From NCBI GenBank assembly GCA_022448265.1, contig JAKVCC010000008.1, forward strand, positions 142,787 through 202,329: DNA of 59,543 nt. Direction: 5' to 3'. How positions within the stretch are numbered: the first letter of the stretch is position 1; every line of letters starts with the position of its first letter. The stretch comes from Pirellulales bacterium. GTDB lineage: Bacteria > Planctomycetota > Planctomycetia > Pirellulales > Lacipirellulaceae. Shown here piece by piece: positions 46,991-55,914 of the stretch. The translations under genes were made by a program, and so were the position numbers. The notes beneath the pieces were generated by a model that made no database searches, was not told where the DNA came from, and saw only the letters and a program-made list of their open reading frames with translations.

Positions 46991-47186
46991 TACCGTCCCC
47001 TCCAAACAGTGCGGCAAAGCCGCTTTGTGCAGTACTTCATTGGGACGGCAAGTCCGCTCATCCCGACCGCCGCAAGGTATCATTGACAGCCGGAGTTTAC
47101 AATTCTCTCACGACTTGCAACGGCCACCTAGCCGCAAGCCAGGACTAAGACTATACTTCTATCCGTGCCGTCGCAGGAAACTCCAA

Positions 47187-47268
<82 letters not shown>

Positions 47269-47417
47269 CTATTTTTGGTCAAACCAAAATTTCCGGATTG
47301 CTTTCGTGGCAATTCCATAGAGTGCATCATGAATTATTGCAGACGGCCGCAAAGATTTGTTTGACGAAAAGGGCTTCGGATTGCCAAGGTCCGTTGGGTC
47401 AATTGATCGTTTGAATT

Positions 47418-47490
<73 letters not shown>

Positions 47491-47818
47491 TTTTTTTATA
47501 GGATTTGGCTTTCGGCGACATGCCCTTCTTTACCTGAAACTTTACCTGACGCGACCCAAAGGCTTTTGGCTGTCGCTTCGGTGTTCTATCCGACGTAGCA
47601 TGTCACAAGCCATCGGTTGACCATCTTTCCGCCTTGGCGTGAATACGTAGCCGTACCACTTCGGGCGCCAACGGAACTAGCTAAACCCCTCCTGGCTTTT
47701 GGGTGTCAGAATCGACGGCAGAGACGGACCTGCGGACCTTCAGGATGGCGCAATACGCCACTGGGTTTTTGATACCAGCGCATGCCGATACGAAGTCCCC
47801 CGGGCAAGCGAACGCACA
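47491..47818. other. Region after tRNA-Lys
   Basis: About 330 bases without a complete gene. The leftward strand at about 47540-47675 gives 44 codons of protein-like reading (WYGYVFTPRRKDG) with no start and with stops on both sides, which could be a remnant of a mobile-element gene next to the tRNAs. I cannot confirm this. Confidence 0.3.
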
Positions 47819-48238
47819 CTAGCGAACACCGCGAAAGAACCGCATCGGCGGAGCGACTTGGGCGTTTCGCACCACTGGGCCACCAGAGATCGCTACGGGG
47901 CTCTGCCCCTGGCCACGGTGGGCAGGACCGGCTGGAATCTCACCCAGGTTTGCGAAATGGTCGGTTTCGACCTGGGGCAATGCAAACCGGCGCGGCACTC
48001 TAACCGCAACGGTCTGTGGCACGGCACCAGCCATCCAGTGCGGCATGACCAAAGGTTCTGCCGATACTGCTGCTAAACTGGGCAGCGGCTTGGCCGCTTG
48101 TTTTGCTGGAGCAACCCACGGAAGGACCGATTCAGGCTGCCTGAGTTGCTGCATCAAGACAGCAGCCGAGGCTGACACGCCAAAAATAGAAAATGCAATG
48201 CTGGTGCAGATTGCGCGTGTGCAAATCAAATGATTCAT
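47819..48238 (-). CDS. Small secreted hypothetical protein
   Basis: A 139-residue exported protein from the ATG at 48238, with GGAGG eight bases upstream. The signal peptide is clear (MNHLICTRAICTSIAFSIFGVSASA). The mature part is rich in Pro, Ala and Val, low in complexity (AKQAAKPLPSLAAVSAEP), and ends with MRFFRGVR. I recognise no domain. The strong ribosome binding site and signal peptide argue that it is real despite its composition. It lies between the tRNA pair and ispD, with a gene-poor stretch on both sides. Confidence 0.68.
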   Translation of the reverse strand: MNHLICTRAICTSIAFSIFGVSASAAVLMQQLRQPESVLPWVAPAKQAAKPLPSLAAVSAEPLVMPHWMAGAVPQTVAVRVPRRFALPQVETDHFANLGEIPAGPAHRGQGQSPVAISGGPVVRNAQVAPPMRFFRGVR

Positions 48239-49020
48239 AATTGCCGCCTCCGTGGGCAAAGATTCCTGTTGAACTCTTTAATTGGCCAAATTCCTTTCGA
48301 CCGCGTCGCATTCCCTTGCCACCAGTCCCGGCATCGGCTGAAAAAACTGGCAACGTCGAATCGCACCCCAAAGGGTGATGCCATCGGCATAAGGTGCTGT
48401 TGTCCGTATGTCCGGTACAGGTAGCAAGCCAAAATATGCACAACCGGCCCAATCCGGCTCGCGAGATCGTCGCAAGGCGGTCTGCCCCGAGAATCAGGAC
48501 AACCCTACCTGGATAAGGGCGGATAGATTCTGGGGACTGGTTTGGGAATACCGCTATGATCGCGATGGGCGGAACAGGTCGAATCATGAAAGGGACGAAC
48601 CAGGGACTGGCAGGACCACCTGTTTTGACCTTTGACACTGTTATTGCGTGCCTGCCAGCCAATGGGCTAAACCCCAAAACAGACCAAAACTGGATCCTGC
48701 TACAGCCTGGCGACGGCGAGGCACGGGGAAATTTCTTGCGTATGCGGTCGGGCCAATCTCTTGGAACATCGTCCCGAGACCCTGTTTTGGCCTAGCGAGT
48801 TCTTCGGCAATGCTGCCTGTGGTTAGCCCGCATTGGCCTTGGCATTGGGCGGCGTTGCCCTACCCACGTGTCCTTTCGGTACCTGGCAAGTTTGCTATGT
48901 TGAGTTGACGGGCACCTCCACAGGAGCATGTTGTGGCTCTTGCTCCCGCAACCGCCCGCACCGGTCACTTTGTAGCTCACCTCTGCCGATCCTCTTCATC
49001 CTACACCCCCTCCCTGCCCT
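48239..49020. other. Gene-poor region upstream of ispD
   Basis: About 780 bases. Several short overlapping frames exist, but all have shadow-like composition and no ribosome binding site. The stretch around 48600-48720 has many AAC/CCA runs. No RNA gene, repeat or promoter is certain. Confidence 0.4.
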
Positions 49021-49758
49021 ATGCCCTCGATCGCCGTCCTAATGCCTGCCGCCGGCGCCAGCCGGCGTTTTCACGACAAGAACTACAAGAAACCGTTCGC
49101 ACCCCTAGCCGGTAAGGCGGTTTGGCTGCACTCGGCCGAGAAATTCTTGGCGCATAAAGGCGTGGAGCAGTTAATTATCGCTGTGGCTGCGGAGGACCGC
49201 GAGGAGTTTGATCGGCGATTTGGGGCCAATATAGCCTTTCTTGATATTACAATTTGCAGCGGAGGAAACGAGCGGGCCGAGTCCATTCGCAACGGCCTGG
49301 CGCTTGTCCGTGATGATATTGATCTGGTTGCGGTGCACGACGCCGCTAGGCCATGCTTGGCCGAGAAATCGATTGACGAGGTTTTTTCCGCCGCCGAGCA
49401 ACATGGCGCCGCAATACTCGCGACTCCCGTGGCAAGCACACTCAAACGGGTCGACGAAGCGCAACAAGTACAGGCCACTGTCGATCGCAACGGGCTTTGG
49501 GCTACCCAGACACCGCAGGTTTTCAGCCGCGAGCTACTGGTCAGAGCCTACTCTGCCGGGAGCGCAAAGGGGGCGACCGACGACGCGGTGCTTGTCGAGG
49601 CCTTGGGCGAGCCAGTGGTTGTCGTGGAAGGCTCGCCGCTCAATCTGAAGATCACGACCAGGGCCGACCTTCGCCTGGCCGAGCAGATCCTTAAAGTGCT
49701 TCCCAAGCCGAAGGGTGCTGTGGGCAACCCCTTCGCAGACGACGATATGTGGCGATAG
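49021..49758 (+). CDS. ispD: 2-C-methyl-D-erythritol 4-phosphate cytidylyltransferase
   Basis: Third enzyme of the MEP isoprenoid pathway; forms CDP-ME from MEP and CTP in the cytosol. The 245 residues start with IAVLMPAAGASRRF, the nucleotide loop, followed by KKPFAPLAGK. The family signatures CSGGNERAESIRNGL, VAVHDAARPC and ATQTPQVFSRELL are present, and TDDAVLVEALG matches the usual TDDASLVE segment. Loop residues differ slightly from the E. coli enzyme but all key blocks are in order. The next gene, tyrS, lies 132 bases downstream on the same strand; the spacer carries degenerate repeats. Confidence 0.94.
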   Translation: MPSIAVLMPAAGASRRFHDKNYKKPFAPLAGKAVWLHSAEKFLAHKGVEQLIIAVAAEDREEFDRRFGANIAFLDITICSGGNERAESIRNGLALVRDDIDLVAVHDAARPCLAEKSIDEVFSAAEQHGAAILATPVASTLKRVDEAQQVQATVDRNGLWATQTPQVFSRELLVRAYSAGSAKGATDDAVLVEALGEPVVVVEGSPLNLKITTRADLRLAEQILKVLPKPKGAVGNPFADDDMWR

Positions 49759-49890
49759 TCAGATTCGGATTTCCGATTTCCGATTGCAGAAGTATGATGA
49801 CAGCCCCCTAGATGATCCCCAGAAAAATCCTGAAACTCTCAATTCAAGATCGCCAATCCGAAATCCCCGATCCAATATTCGAAATTCAAA
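49759..49890. repeat. Degenerate ATTCGGATTTC-like spacer repeat
   Basis: The ispD-tyrS spacer contains ATTCGGATTTCCGATTTCCGATTG on the left and AATCCGAAATCCCCGATCC...ATTCGAAATTC on the right, which are partial inverted copies of one short motif. Such TTCGGATTT/AATCCGAA repeats can fold back. The role is unknown; it may be an intergenic repeat family. Confidence 0.4.
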
Positions 49891-51183
49891 ATGTCCTTCC
49901 TCTCCGATCTCCGCTGGCGCGGCCTCATCCACCAAACTACTGATGATGCGGGAATCGAGGCCCAGCTGCAGCAGCCGCGCACCGTGTATGCCGGTTTTGA
50001 TCCCACGGCCGACAGCCTGCACGTGGGAAGCCTGATGGGCCTTCTTGTCTTGAGACGGTTCCAAAGTGCCGGGCACAAGCCGATTGCCCTGGTGGGCGGC
50101 GCGACGGGCATGATCGGAGACCCGAGCGGCAAGAGCGACGAGCGCAATTTGCTTTCCAAAGAGGATTTGGATGGCAACGTCACGGGCCTCGCAGCGCAGA
50201 TGAGCCGATTCCTGGATTTCGATGCAGGCAGCCATGCGGCTGAAATAGTCAATAATTACGATTGGACGGGACCGTGGACCTATTTAGAGTTTTTGCGCGA
50301 CATCGGCAAGAATTTTCCCGTGAATGTGATGCTGGCTAAGGATTCAGTCAAGAGTCGCCTGGGCCGCGAAAACGACGACGGTAAGAGCGGCGGGATGAGT
50401 TATACCGAATTCAGCTATATGCTCTTGCAGGCCTACGACTTTGTGCATCTCCACAAAACGTATGGCTGCGAGCTGCAAGCGGGGGGCAGCGACCAATGGG
50501 GCAACATTACCGCCGGGATCGACCTTGCCCGGCGGATGGCGGGCGCGCAACTGTACGGCCTCACGTGGCCCCTGTTGACCAAGTCCGACGGGACGAAAAT
50601 GGGTAAAACTGAAAGCGGCGCTGTCTGGCTCGACGCCGATCGCACCAGCCCCTATGCATTTTTTCAGTACTGGTTCAACGTCGACGATGCCGATGTGGGC
50701 GGTTGCCTGCGGATGCTCACGGAGCTTGAACCCGAAGAAATCGAAACACTCGACGCCGCTCGGCAGGACGATCCCGGTGGGCGGGCGAGCCAACGGCGGC
50801 TCGCGGAAGAACTTACACGGCTAGTCCACAACCCGGCCGGATTAGCGATCGCGACGCGAGCGACCGAAATCTTTTTTGGGGCAGAGATCACCAATCTCAA
50901 CGACGCGCAGTTGGGCCAGATTTTTGCCGATGTGCCGAGCCGAGAGCTGGCCCAATCGCAGCTCGCAGACGGCAGCCTGACCATTGTCGACGCCCTGGTC
51001 GAGGCAGGGCTCGCCAAGTCGAAGGGTGAGGCCCGCCGGACCGTGGGGCAAGGTGGAGCCTACATTAATAACCGCCGCATCGATGGGATCGACACGGCGC
51101 TGACCAAGGATCACCTGGCCAGCGAAACAGTGGTCGTGCTGCGCAGCGGCAAGAAAAAATACGCGCTGTTGCGATTTTGTTAG
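49891..51183 (+). CDS. tyrS: Tyrosyl-tRNA synthetase
   Basis: Class I aminoacyl-tRNA synthetase charging tRNA-Tyr. 430 residues, normal length. The HIGH-type motif is HVGS at 44-47 (YAGFDPTADSLHVGSLMG), Tyr- and Gln-binding residues appear in GCELQAGGSDQWGNITAG, and the KMSKS-type loop is DGTKMGKTESG (near 232). A C-terminal S4 RNA-binding domain (about 350-430) reads SKGEARRTVGQGGAYINNRR. Start at the ATG at 49891. It is convergent with the DUF1559 gene (25 bases between stops). Confidence 0.97.
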   Translation: MSFLSDLRWRGLIHQTTDDAGIEAQLQQPRTVYAGFDPTADSLHVGSLMGLLVLRRFQSAGHKPIALVGGATGMIGDPSGKSDERNLLSKEDLDGNVTGLAAQMSRFLDFDAGSHAAEIVNNYDWTGPWTYLEFLRDIGKNFPVNVMLAKDSVKSRLGRENDDGKSGGMSYTEFSYMLLQAYDFVHLHKTYGCELQAGGSDQWGNITAGIDLARRMAGAQLYGLTWPLLTKSDGTKMGKTESGAVWLDADRTSPYAFFQYWFNVDDADVGGCLRMLTELEPEEIETLDAARQDDPGGRASQRRLAEELTRLVHNPAGLAIATRATEIFFGAEITNLNDAQLGQIFADVPSRELAQSQLADGSLTIVDALVEAGLAKSKGEARRTVGQGGAYINNRRIDGIDTALTKDHLASETVVVLRSGKKKYALLRFC

Positions 51184-51208
51184 ATGGCAAGTTAAAGATT
51201 CAGAAAAT

Positions 51209-52324
51209 TCATTTTGCAAAAACCTCAATCAATCGTCTCGCGCCGACCATCCCCCACTCGCTGGCAACTTCTTCTCCATCTCGAGTCGCCATGGCCCGCC
51301 ACACCGTTAGATCAATGCCACTTGAAACGGCTTCGACCGCGCCGTCCATCTTGGCAACGTTCACGACATCGCCGCTGTGGTAACTGCGCGAAGTAATCGC
51401 GGCATAGGTACGCTTGGACACATCGAACCCCCCATCACCCGGCTGACGCATCCGCCAACTATTGTAATCGACGTCGTAAGTTTCACCGTCGTGTTGGTAG
51501 GGCACTCTGGTGTTCGGCGCAAAAGTAGCGGTCACTCCAGACTGGTGGCAACGGCCGTCAAACGATTCGGTATGCCCAGTTTCAGACTTAAAGGAACCCG
51601 AAAGGCCGAGACCGCCAATCGCTTGCGGCAAACTGGGATCGCCTCCGCCATCCCGGAGATAGGGTTGCCAGCCTTTCACCTCGGCTAGCATGAGCGTGTT
51701 GGAAAGTCCGTCGCCGAAGGACCGCGCAGCAAAACCTCGGTTCCCAGCGAAGGCCCCTGTGCCACTATCGGGATCCGCCGGGTCGTGCACCTTCCATACA
51801 CCGCAATTGACGCCATAGTTGGTCAGATAGTCGCGCTCGGTTCCCGTGGCCGAATCAATGCGCGCTTCATCACGTATTTCGGAAGGACAAATAAGGGTCG
51901 GCACTCTCGCCGACTTTAGTAGCGGCTCGCCACTATTTAGGGCAGCGTCCTTATCAGCATAGACTGTTCCGCTGACACCAATCCGGTGGTAATCCACCGA
52001 TAGGTCGATTCGGCCGGCCAGATTGGCTTCTTCGACGTAGGGCAAAACTCGGGCAAGAGCGCTCCAGCGGTACTGCGATCTTCCCATCATAATCGCAGGT
52101 GGAAATCTTTTATTCGACGACTCAAAGTTGTGCATCGCTAAGGCAAGCTGCCGCACGTTATTCGCACAGCTCATCCGCCGAGCTGCCTCGCGCGCCGCCT
52201 GCACAGCGGGGAGTAGTAACGCTACCAACACGCCAATGACTGCGATCACCACCAGAAGCTCAACCAGCGTGAAAGCGCACTGGCAGACCTGGCGATACAT
52301 CTTTCTTGGGCTGGTAGAATCCAT
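51209..52324 (-). CDS. DUF1559 protein with prepilin-type N-terminus
   Basis: A planctomycete hallmark family, often present in dozens of copies per genome. From the ATG at 52324 (GGGAG seven bases upstream) it has 371 residues. The prepilin leader ends at Ala17 and is followed by [33 protein letters not shown]. The DUF1559 domain follows: [23 protein letters not shown], a Cys-containing middle (VPTLICPSE), [17 protein letters not shown], and near the end the H-containing block [23 protein letters not shown]. It is exported and processed by a prepilin peptidase. The function of the family is unknown to me; pseudopilin-like or surface roles have been proposed. Confidence 0.95.
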   Translation of the reverse strand: MDSTSPRKMYRQVCQCAFTLVELLVVIAVIGVLVALLLPAVQAAREAARRMSCANNVRQLALAMHNFESSNKRFPPAIMMGRSQYRWSALARVLPYVEEANLAGRIDLSVDYHRIGVSGTVYADKDAALNSGEPLLKSARVPTLICPSEIRDEARIDSATGTERDYLTNYGVNCGVWKVHDPADPDSGTGAFAGNRGFAARSFGDGLSNTLMLAEVKGWQPYLRDGGGDPSLPQAIGGLGLSGSFKSETGHTESFDGRCHQSGVTATFAPNTRVPYQHDGETYDVDYNSWRMRQPGDGGFDVSKRTYAAITSRSYHSGDVVNVAKMDGAVEAVSSGIDLTVWRAMATRDGEEVASEWGMVGARRLIEVFAK

Positions 52325-52649
52325 TGCTAGCTCCCTGCACCGATCGGCCAGAGACACAAATTCTCTAGAAAATAACTATAAAACGCACGCAACTACTACA
52401 GAGACTCAGTATCACTAGTGTGCAATTATCCTTGTGGCTAAGAGGCTGTCAATGGGGCCTTGGGGGGGAATTCGGAATGCTGGGCGCTAGCCTCGGGTGT
52501 ACCAGCACACAAACCACTGCCAAAAATCCAAGGCTAACGCCTTCGGCTGAGTACGCCCGACGGCAACAACCCGAGGGCTAGTTCCGAGCCAGATGGGGGC
52601 AAGATCGCTTTTATAGGGGTAGGGCTCTTGGAAGCCGACGCCACGCTCC
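52325..52649. other. Intergenic region with inverted repeat
   Basis: About 325 bases between two leftward genes. It contains the foldback element at 52487-52581 described separately. Otherwise nothing is recognised. Confidence 0.5.
52487..52581. repeat. Foldback (REP/MITE-like) element
   Basis: CTAGCCTCGGGT at 52487-52498 is matched, with one inserted base, by ACCCGAGGGCTAG at 52569-52581 in inverted orientation. Between them lies a smaller hairpin, AAGGCTAACGCCTT at 52530-52543. The whole could fold into a branched stem or be a small non-autonomous element. Confidence 0.5.
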
Positions 52650-54146
52650 CTACTCTTTGCTATTTTTCCAAACCGGATCTTGAAAAGAATCGTCCGCAGA
52701 CTCGAACCAGCGCGTGAGGGTCATTTTTTGACGTGTGTAGAAATGCACGCTTTCAGTTCCCTGGATGTGCAAGTCGCCAAAGAACGACTGGTTCCAGCCC
52801 GTGAAGGGAAACCAAGCCATTGGGGCAGGAACACCGACATTAATGCCAATCATGCCCGCATTGAAATGTTGTTTGAATTGGCGCGCGGCATAACCATCCC
52901 GCGTAAAGATCGACGCCCCGTTGCCATAAGGGCAGCCACGACCAATGGCCAGGGCGCTTTCTAAGTCGGGCGCCCGCATCACCGAGAGGACCGGGCCAAA
53001 GATTTCTTCTCGGGCCAGCCGCATCTGGGGTTGCACCTGATCGACGACGCAGGGCCCCAACAAAAAACCCGCGTCCGTAGTGTTTCTGCGACCGTCGAGG
53101 GCCACGTCCGCACCCTCGCCGGCCGCGATATCCAGGTAGCCTGCCACGCGTTCCAAATGCTCGGGACGGATGAGAGGCCCTACGTCTACGTCTTCGTTTT
53201 TGTCGGTCGGCCCTACGCGTAGCGACCCGGCATAATCGCATAGCTCCTTCACCAAAGGGTCGCCAATCTCACCGACGGCAACCGCTACGCTGCCTGCCAT
53301 GCAGCGTTGGCCGGCGCAACCATAGGCACTGGCCGAGAGAGCCTTTACGGATTGATCCAAATCAGCGTCCGGCATGATCACAAGATGGTTTTTTGCCCCG
53401 CCCGCAGCTTGCACCCGTTTGCCCCTGGTGATGCCTTTCTCGTAGACCGCTTTGGCTACCGCCGTCGATCCCACAAACGAAACGGCCGCCACCAGTGGAT
53501 GCTCAAGCAACCCGTCTACGCATGCCCTTCCGCCATGGACGATGTTGAACACCCCTGCAGGAAGCCCCGCTTCTTCCAGCAACTGCCCCATTCGCACCGC
53601 CGACAAGGGCACTTTCTCGGACGGCTTAAGCACGAACGTGTTGCCACACACGATGGCGACTGGAAACATCCACAGCGGCACCATCAACGGAAAGTTGTAC
53701 GGGGTGATTCCCACGCAAACGCCCACCGGATGGCGCATGGTTTCGGCGTCTACATCGGTGGCGATATTGGGAAGCGTGTCGCCCATTAATAGCGAAGGAA
53801 CGCCGGCGGCAAATTCCACCATTTCGAGTCCGCGCTGAACCTCGGCCCGCGACTCGGGCAACGTCTTACCATGTTCGCGAGTGACCAACTCTGCGAGCGC
53901 CTCGCACTGCTCTTCCATGAGTTGATGCAACCTAAACATCACCCGCGCCCGCTCGACGGCCGGCGTAGCGCTCCACTCGGGCAGCGCGCGAGCCGCGGCG
54001 GCGACCACCGATGCCGTTTCGTCCGCACCACAGACGGGAACGTGGGCGATGACCTCTCCCGTGGAAGGATTAAAAACATCGACCGTCTCGTCAGCAGAAC
54101 TGGTTCGCCAGGTTCCGCCTTCCAACAAAGGCACGCTTGTACTCAT
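52650..54146 (-). CDS. mmsA: CoA-acylating (methyl)malonate-semialdehyde dehydrogenase
   Basis: Converts methylmalonate or malonate semialdehyde to propionyl- or acetyl-CoA with NAD and CoA, in valine, inositol or pyrimidine breakdown. 498 residues. Seen: NFPLMVPLWMFPVAIVCGN with Asn151, KPSEKVP, SFVGST, and the catalytic Cys282 in GCAGQRCMA. The segment AGGAKNHLVIMPDADLD replaces the usual ELGGK, with no general-base Glu, which is the hallmark of the CoA-acylating MMSDH subfamily. The C-terminal FFGDLHIQGTESVHFYT is family-typical. It is divergent from the permease-aminotransferase operon, so the 250-base spacer could hold a shared regulatory region. Confidence 0.95.
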   Translation of the reverse strand: MSTSVPLLEGGTWRTSSADETVDVFNPSTGEVIAHVPVCGADETASVVAAAARALPEWSATPAVERARVMFRLHQLMEEQCEALAELVTREHGKTLPESRAEVQRGLEMVEFAAGVPSLLMGDTLPNIATDVDAETMRHPVGVCVGITPYNFPLMVPLWMFPVAIVCGNTFVLKPSEKVPLSAVRMGQLLEEAGLPAGVFNIVHGGRACVDGLLEHPLVAAVSFVGSTAVAKAVYEKGITRGKRVQAAGGAKNHLVIMPDADLDQSVKALSASAYGCAGQRCMAGSVAVAVGEIGDPLVKELCDYAGSLRVGPTDKNEDVDVGPLIRPEHLERVAGYLDIAAGEGADVALDGRRNTTDAGFLLGPCVVDQVQPQMRLAREEIFGPVLSVMRAPDLESALAIGRGCPYGNGASIFTRDGYAARQFKQHFNAGMIGINVGVPAPMAWFPFTGWNQSFFGDLHIQGTESVHFYTRQKMTLTRWFESADDSFQDPVWKNSKE

Positions 54147-54399
54147 GGTTTTCCGGCGATGATCAGATCGCCAGCCAAATAGGAACTTGTGGATCTAGCC
54201 AATCGCGTCCCCAGCGGCGACCGGCACCTCTCTCTGGTAGGCAGTATCACTGGAAATCGGTACGATATCAACGTTGGATCGGGGACATTCAGAAACTGAA
54301 CGCCCCAATCCCCTCACTTGTTCTGGAATGCTGTCAGCCTATCAGGGCCTGGGGCGGGCCTCCGCGCTTCCCGCGCATAACAACGGTGCCACGGATCGA

Positions 54400-55914
54400 A
54401 TGAACCAAACCGGGCCCCCACCTAACGTCGTTTATGGCATCGACGACCAGCCGCCCCCCATGCAGGCAGTGGTCCTTGCACTGCAGCATGTGCTGACAAT
54501 GTTTGGATCAACCGTGTCGATCCCGCTACTGTTTGGCCCCGCGATGGGAATGCCGATCGAACAGATCAGCGTGCTCATCTCCTCGGTGATGCTATGCAGC
54601 GGAGTGGCGACCCTGATCCAGACAACTTTCGGTTCACGCTTGCCGATTGTGCAGGGCGTGTCGTTTTCTTTCATCGCTGCATTTTTTTCCATCATTGCGA
54701 CTGTGAAAGAACAGGGCGGGTCGGCGTCGGAAATGATGCAGTATATCGCCGGTGCCGTGATGGCCGGCGCGCTTGTCGAGATGGTCATTGGCTTTTCCGG
54801 ACTGATGGGCTGGGTACGCAAGGTCCTTTCGCCGGTCGTAGTCGGACCAGTTATCATGCTGATTGGACTGGCGCTATTTAAGCATGGCGCCCCCAAGGCG
54901 GGAACCGACTGGCTGATAGCGGGATTGACCATGGCGCTAATCATCGGATTTTCGCTGGTGGTGGCGCATCACAATCGCTTTTTTCGGCTATTTCCTATCC
55001 TGTCTGCCATTGGACTGATGGTTGCCCTATGCTGGCTTCTATCGGTGACCGGTGTGTATACGGTGGACGATCCATCGTATGTGAACTTGTCGGCCATGGA
55101 GTCGGCCCCCTGGGTGCGGACCGATCCCCGCCAAATATTCTTCCCTTGGGGACTACCCGCGTGGAATCTGGGATTCTTCGTGGCGGTGCTGGCCGGATAC
55201 ATGGCTTCGATGATTGAATCGTTTGGCGACTACCACGCTTGCAGTCATATGGCTGGAGGCGGAAATCCCTCGGCACGGCAAATTTCCCGCGGCATCGGCT
55301 GTGAAGGAATTGGGTGCCTGCTCACCGGCGTGCTGGGCGGTTTCAGTTCGACCAGCTACTCAGAAAACATTGGCCTGGTGGGGCTAACCAAGGTCGGCAG
55401 CCGCTACGTCGTTCAGCTTGGCGCGGTAATTTTGATAGCCCTCGGATTTCTGGGCAAGTTTGGCGCGCTGTCGGCAGCGATTCCTGAACCGGTGGTAGGC
55501 GGACTGTACTGCACGATGTTTGGTCTTATAGCGGCCGTTGGCGTGCAGCAACTGGCCAAGTGCGATCTGCACTCCGATCGCAATTTGCTGATTGCCGGGT
55601 TTTCGCTCTTCATGGGAATCAGCGTGCCCGATTACTTCGCTTCGATCGCGTCGGCCGACAGCTTGCAGCCGGGCCAGTCGCTTGCCATGTATCAGCCGAC
55701 TGCCGAGACGTGGCTGGGCTCGCTTCCGGAGGGCCTCCGCGGGGTGGTCTTGTCGATCGGCAAGACGGGCATGGCCGTCGCCGCGATCCTGGGATTGCTG
55801 CTCGACAATCTAATTCCAGGCACCGCGACCGAACGTGGGCTCAAAGACTCCCGCGCGCCGGTTTCGGAAACCACCGACACACAAGCGCCGCACATCCCAG
55901 GAGAAGCCCCATGA
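54400..55914 (+). CDS. NCS2 family uracil/xanthine permease
   Basis: Proton-linked nucleobase importer of the inner membrane. From the ATG at 54400 it has 504 residues; 42 codons upstream in frame read as low-complexity and are unlikely. About 12-14 helices. Family marks: ALQHVLTMFGSTVSIPLLFG (TM1), SRLPIVQGVSFSFIAA, the substrate region IESFGDYHACSHMAGGG and the nucleobase motif GGFSSTSYSENIGLVGLTKVGSR. Whether it takes uracil, xanthine or uric acid cannot be fixed. Its TGA overlaps the ATG of the aminotransferase gene (ATGA), so uptake and amino-acid conversion are made together. Confidence 0.92.
   Translation: MNQTGPPPNVVYGIDDQPPPMQAVVLALQHVLTMFGSTVSIPLLFGPAMGMPIEQISVLISSVMLCSGVATLIQTTFGSRLPIVQGVSFSFIAAFFSIIATVKEQGGSASEMMQYIAGAVMAGALVEMVIGFSGLMGWVRKVLSPVVVGPVIMLIGLALFKHGAPKAGTDWLIAGLTMALIIGFSLVVAHHNRFFRLFPILSAIGLMVALCWLLSVTGVYTVDDPSYVNLSAMESAPWVRTDPRQIFFPWGLPAWNLGFFVAVLAGYMASMIESFGDYHACSHMAGGGNPSARQISRGIGCEGIGCLLTGVLGGFSSTSYSENIGLVGLTKVGSRYVVQLGAVILIALGFLGKFGALSAAIPEPVVGGLYCTMFGLIAAVGVQQLAKCDLHSDRNLLIAGFSLFMGISVPDYFASIASADSLQPGQSLAMYQPTAETWLGSLPEGLRGVVLSIGKTGMAVAAILGLLLDNLIPGTATERGLKDSRAPVSETTDTQAPHIPGEAP

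Noticed and set aside
47540-47675. Possible integrase or transposase remnant next to tRNA-Lys
   Set aside because: Only 44 protein-like codons with stops on both sides and no start; I cannot link them to a recombinase motif, and no direct repeat of the tRNA 3' end was seen.
48132-48677. A 181-codon leftward frame over the small secreted protein gene
   Set aside because: The 139-residue secreted protein in another frame has the signal peptide and GGAGG; this one has neither.
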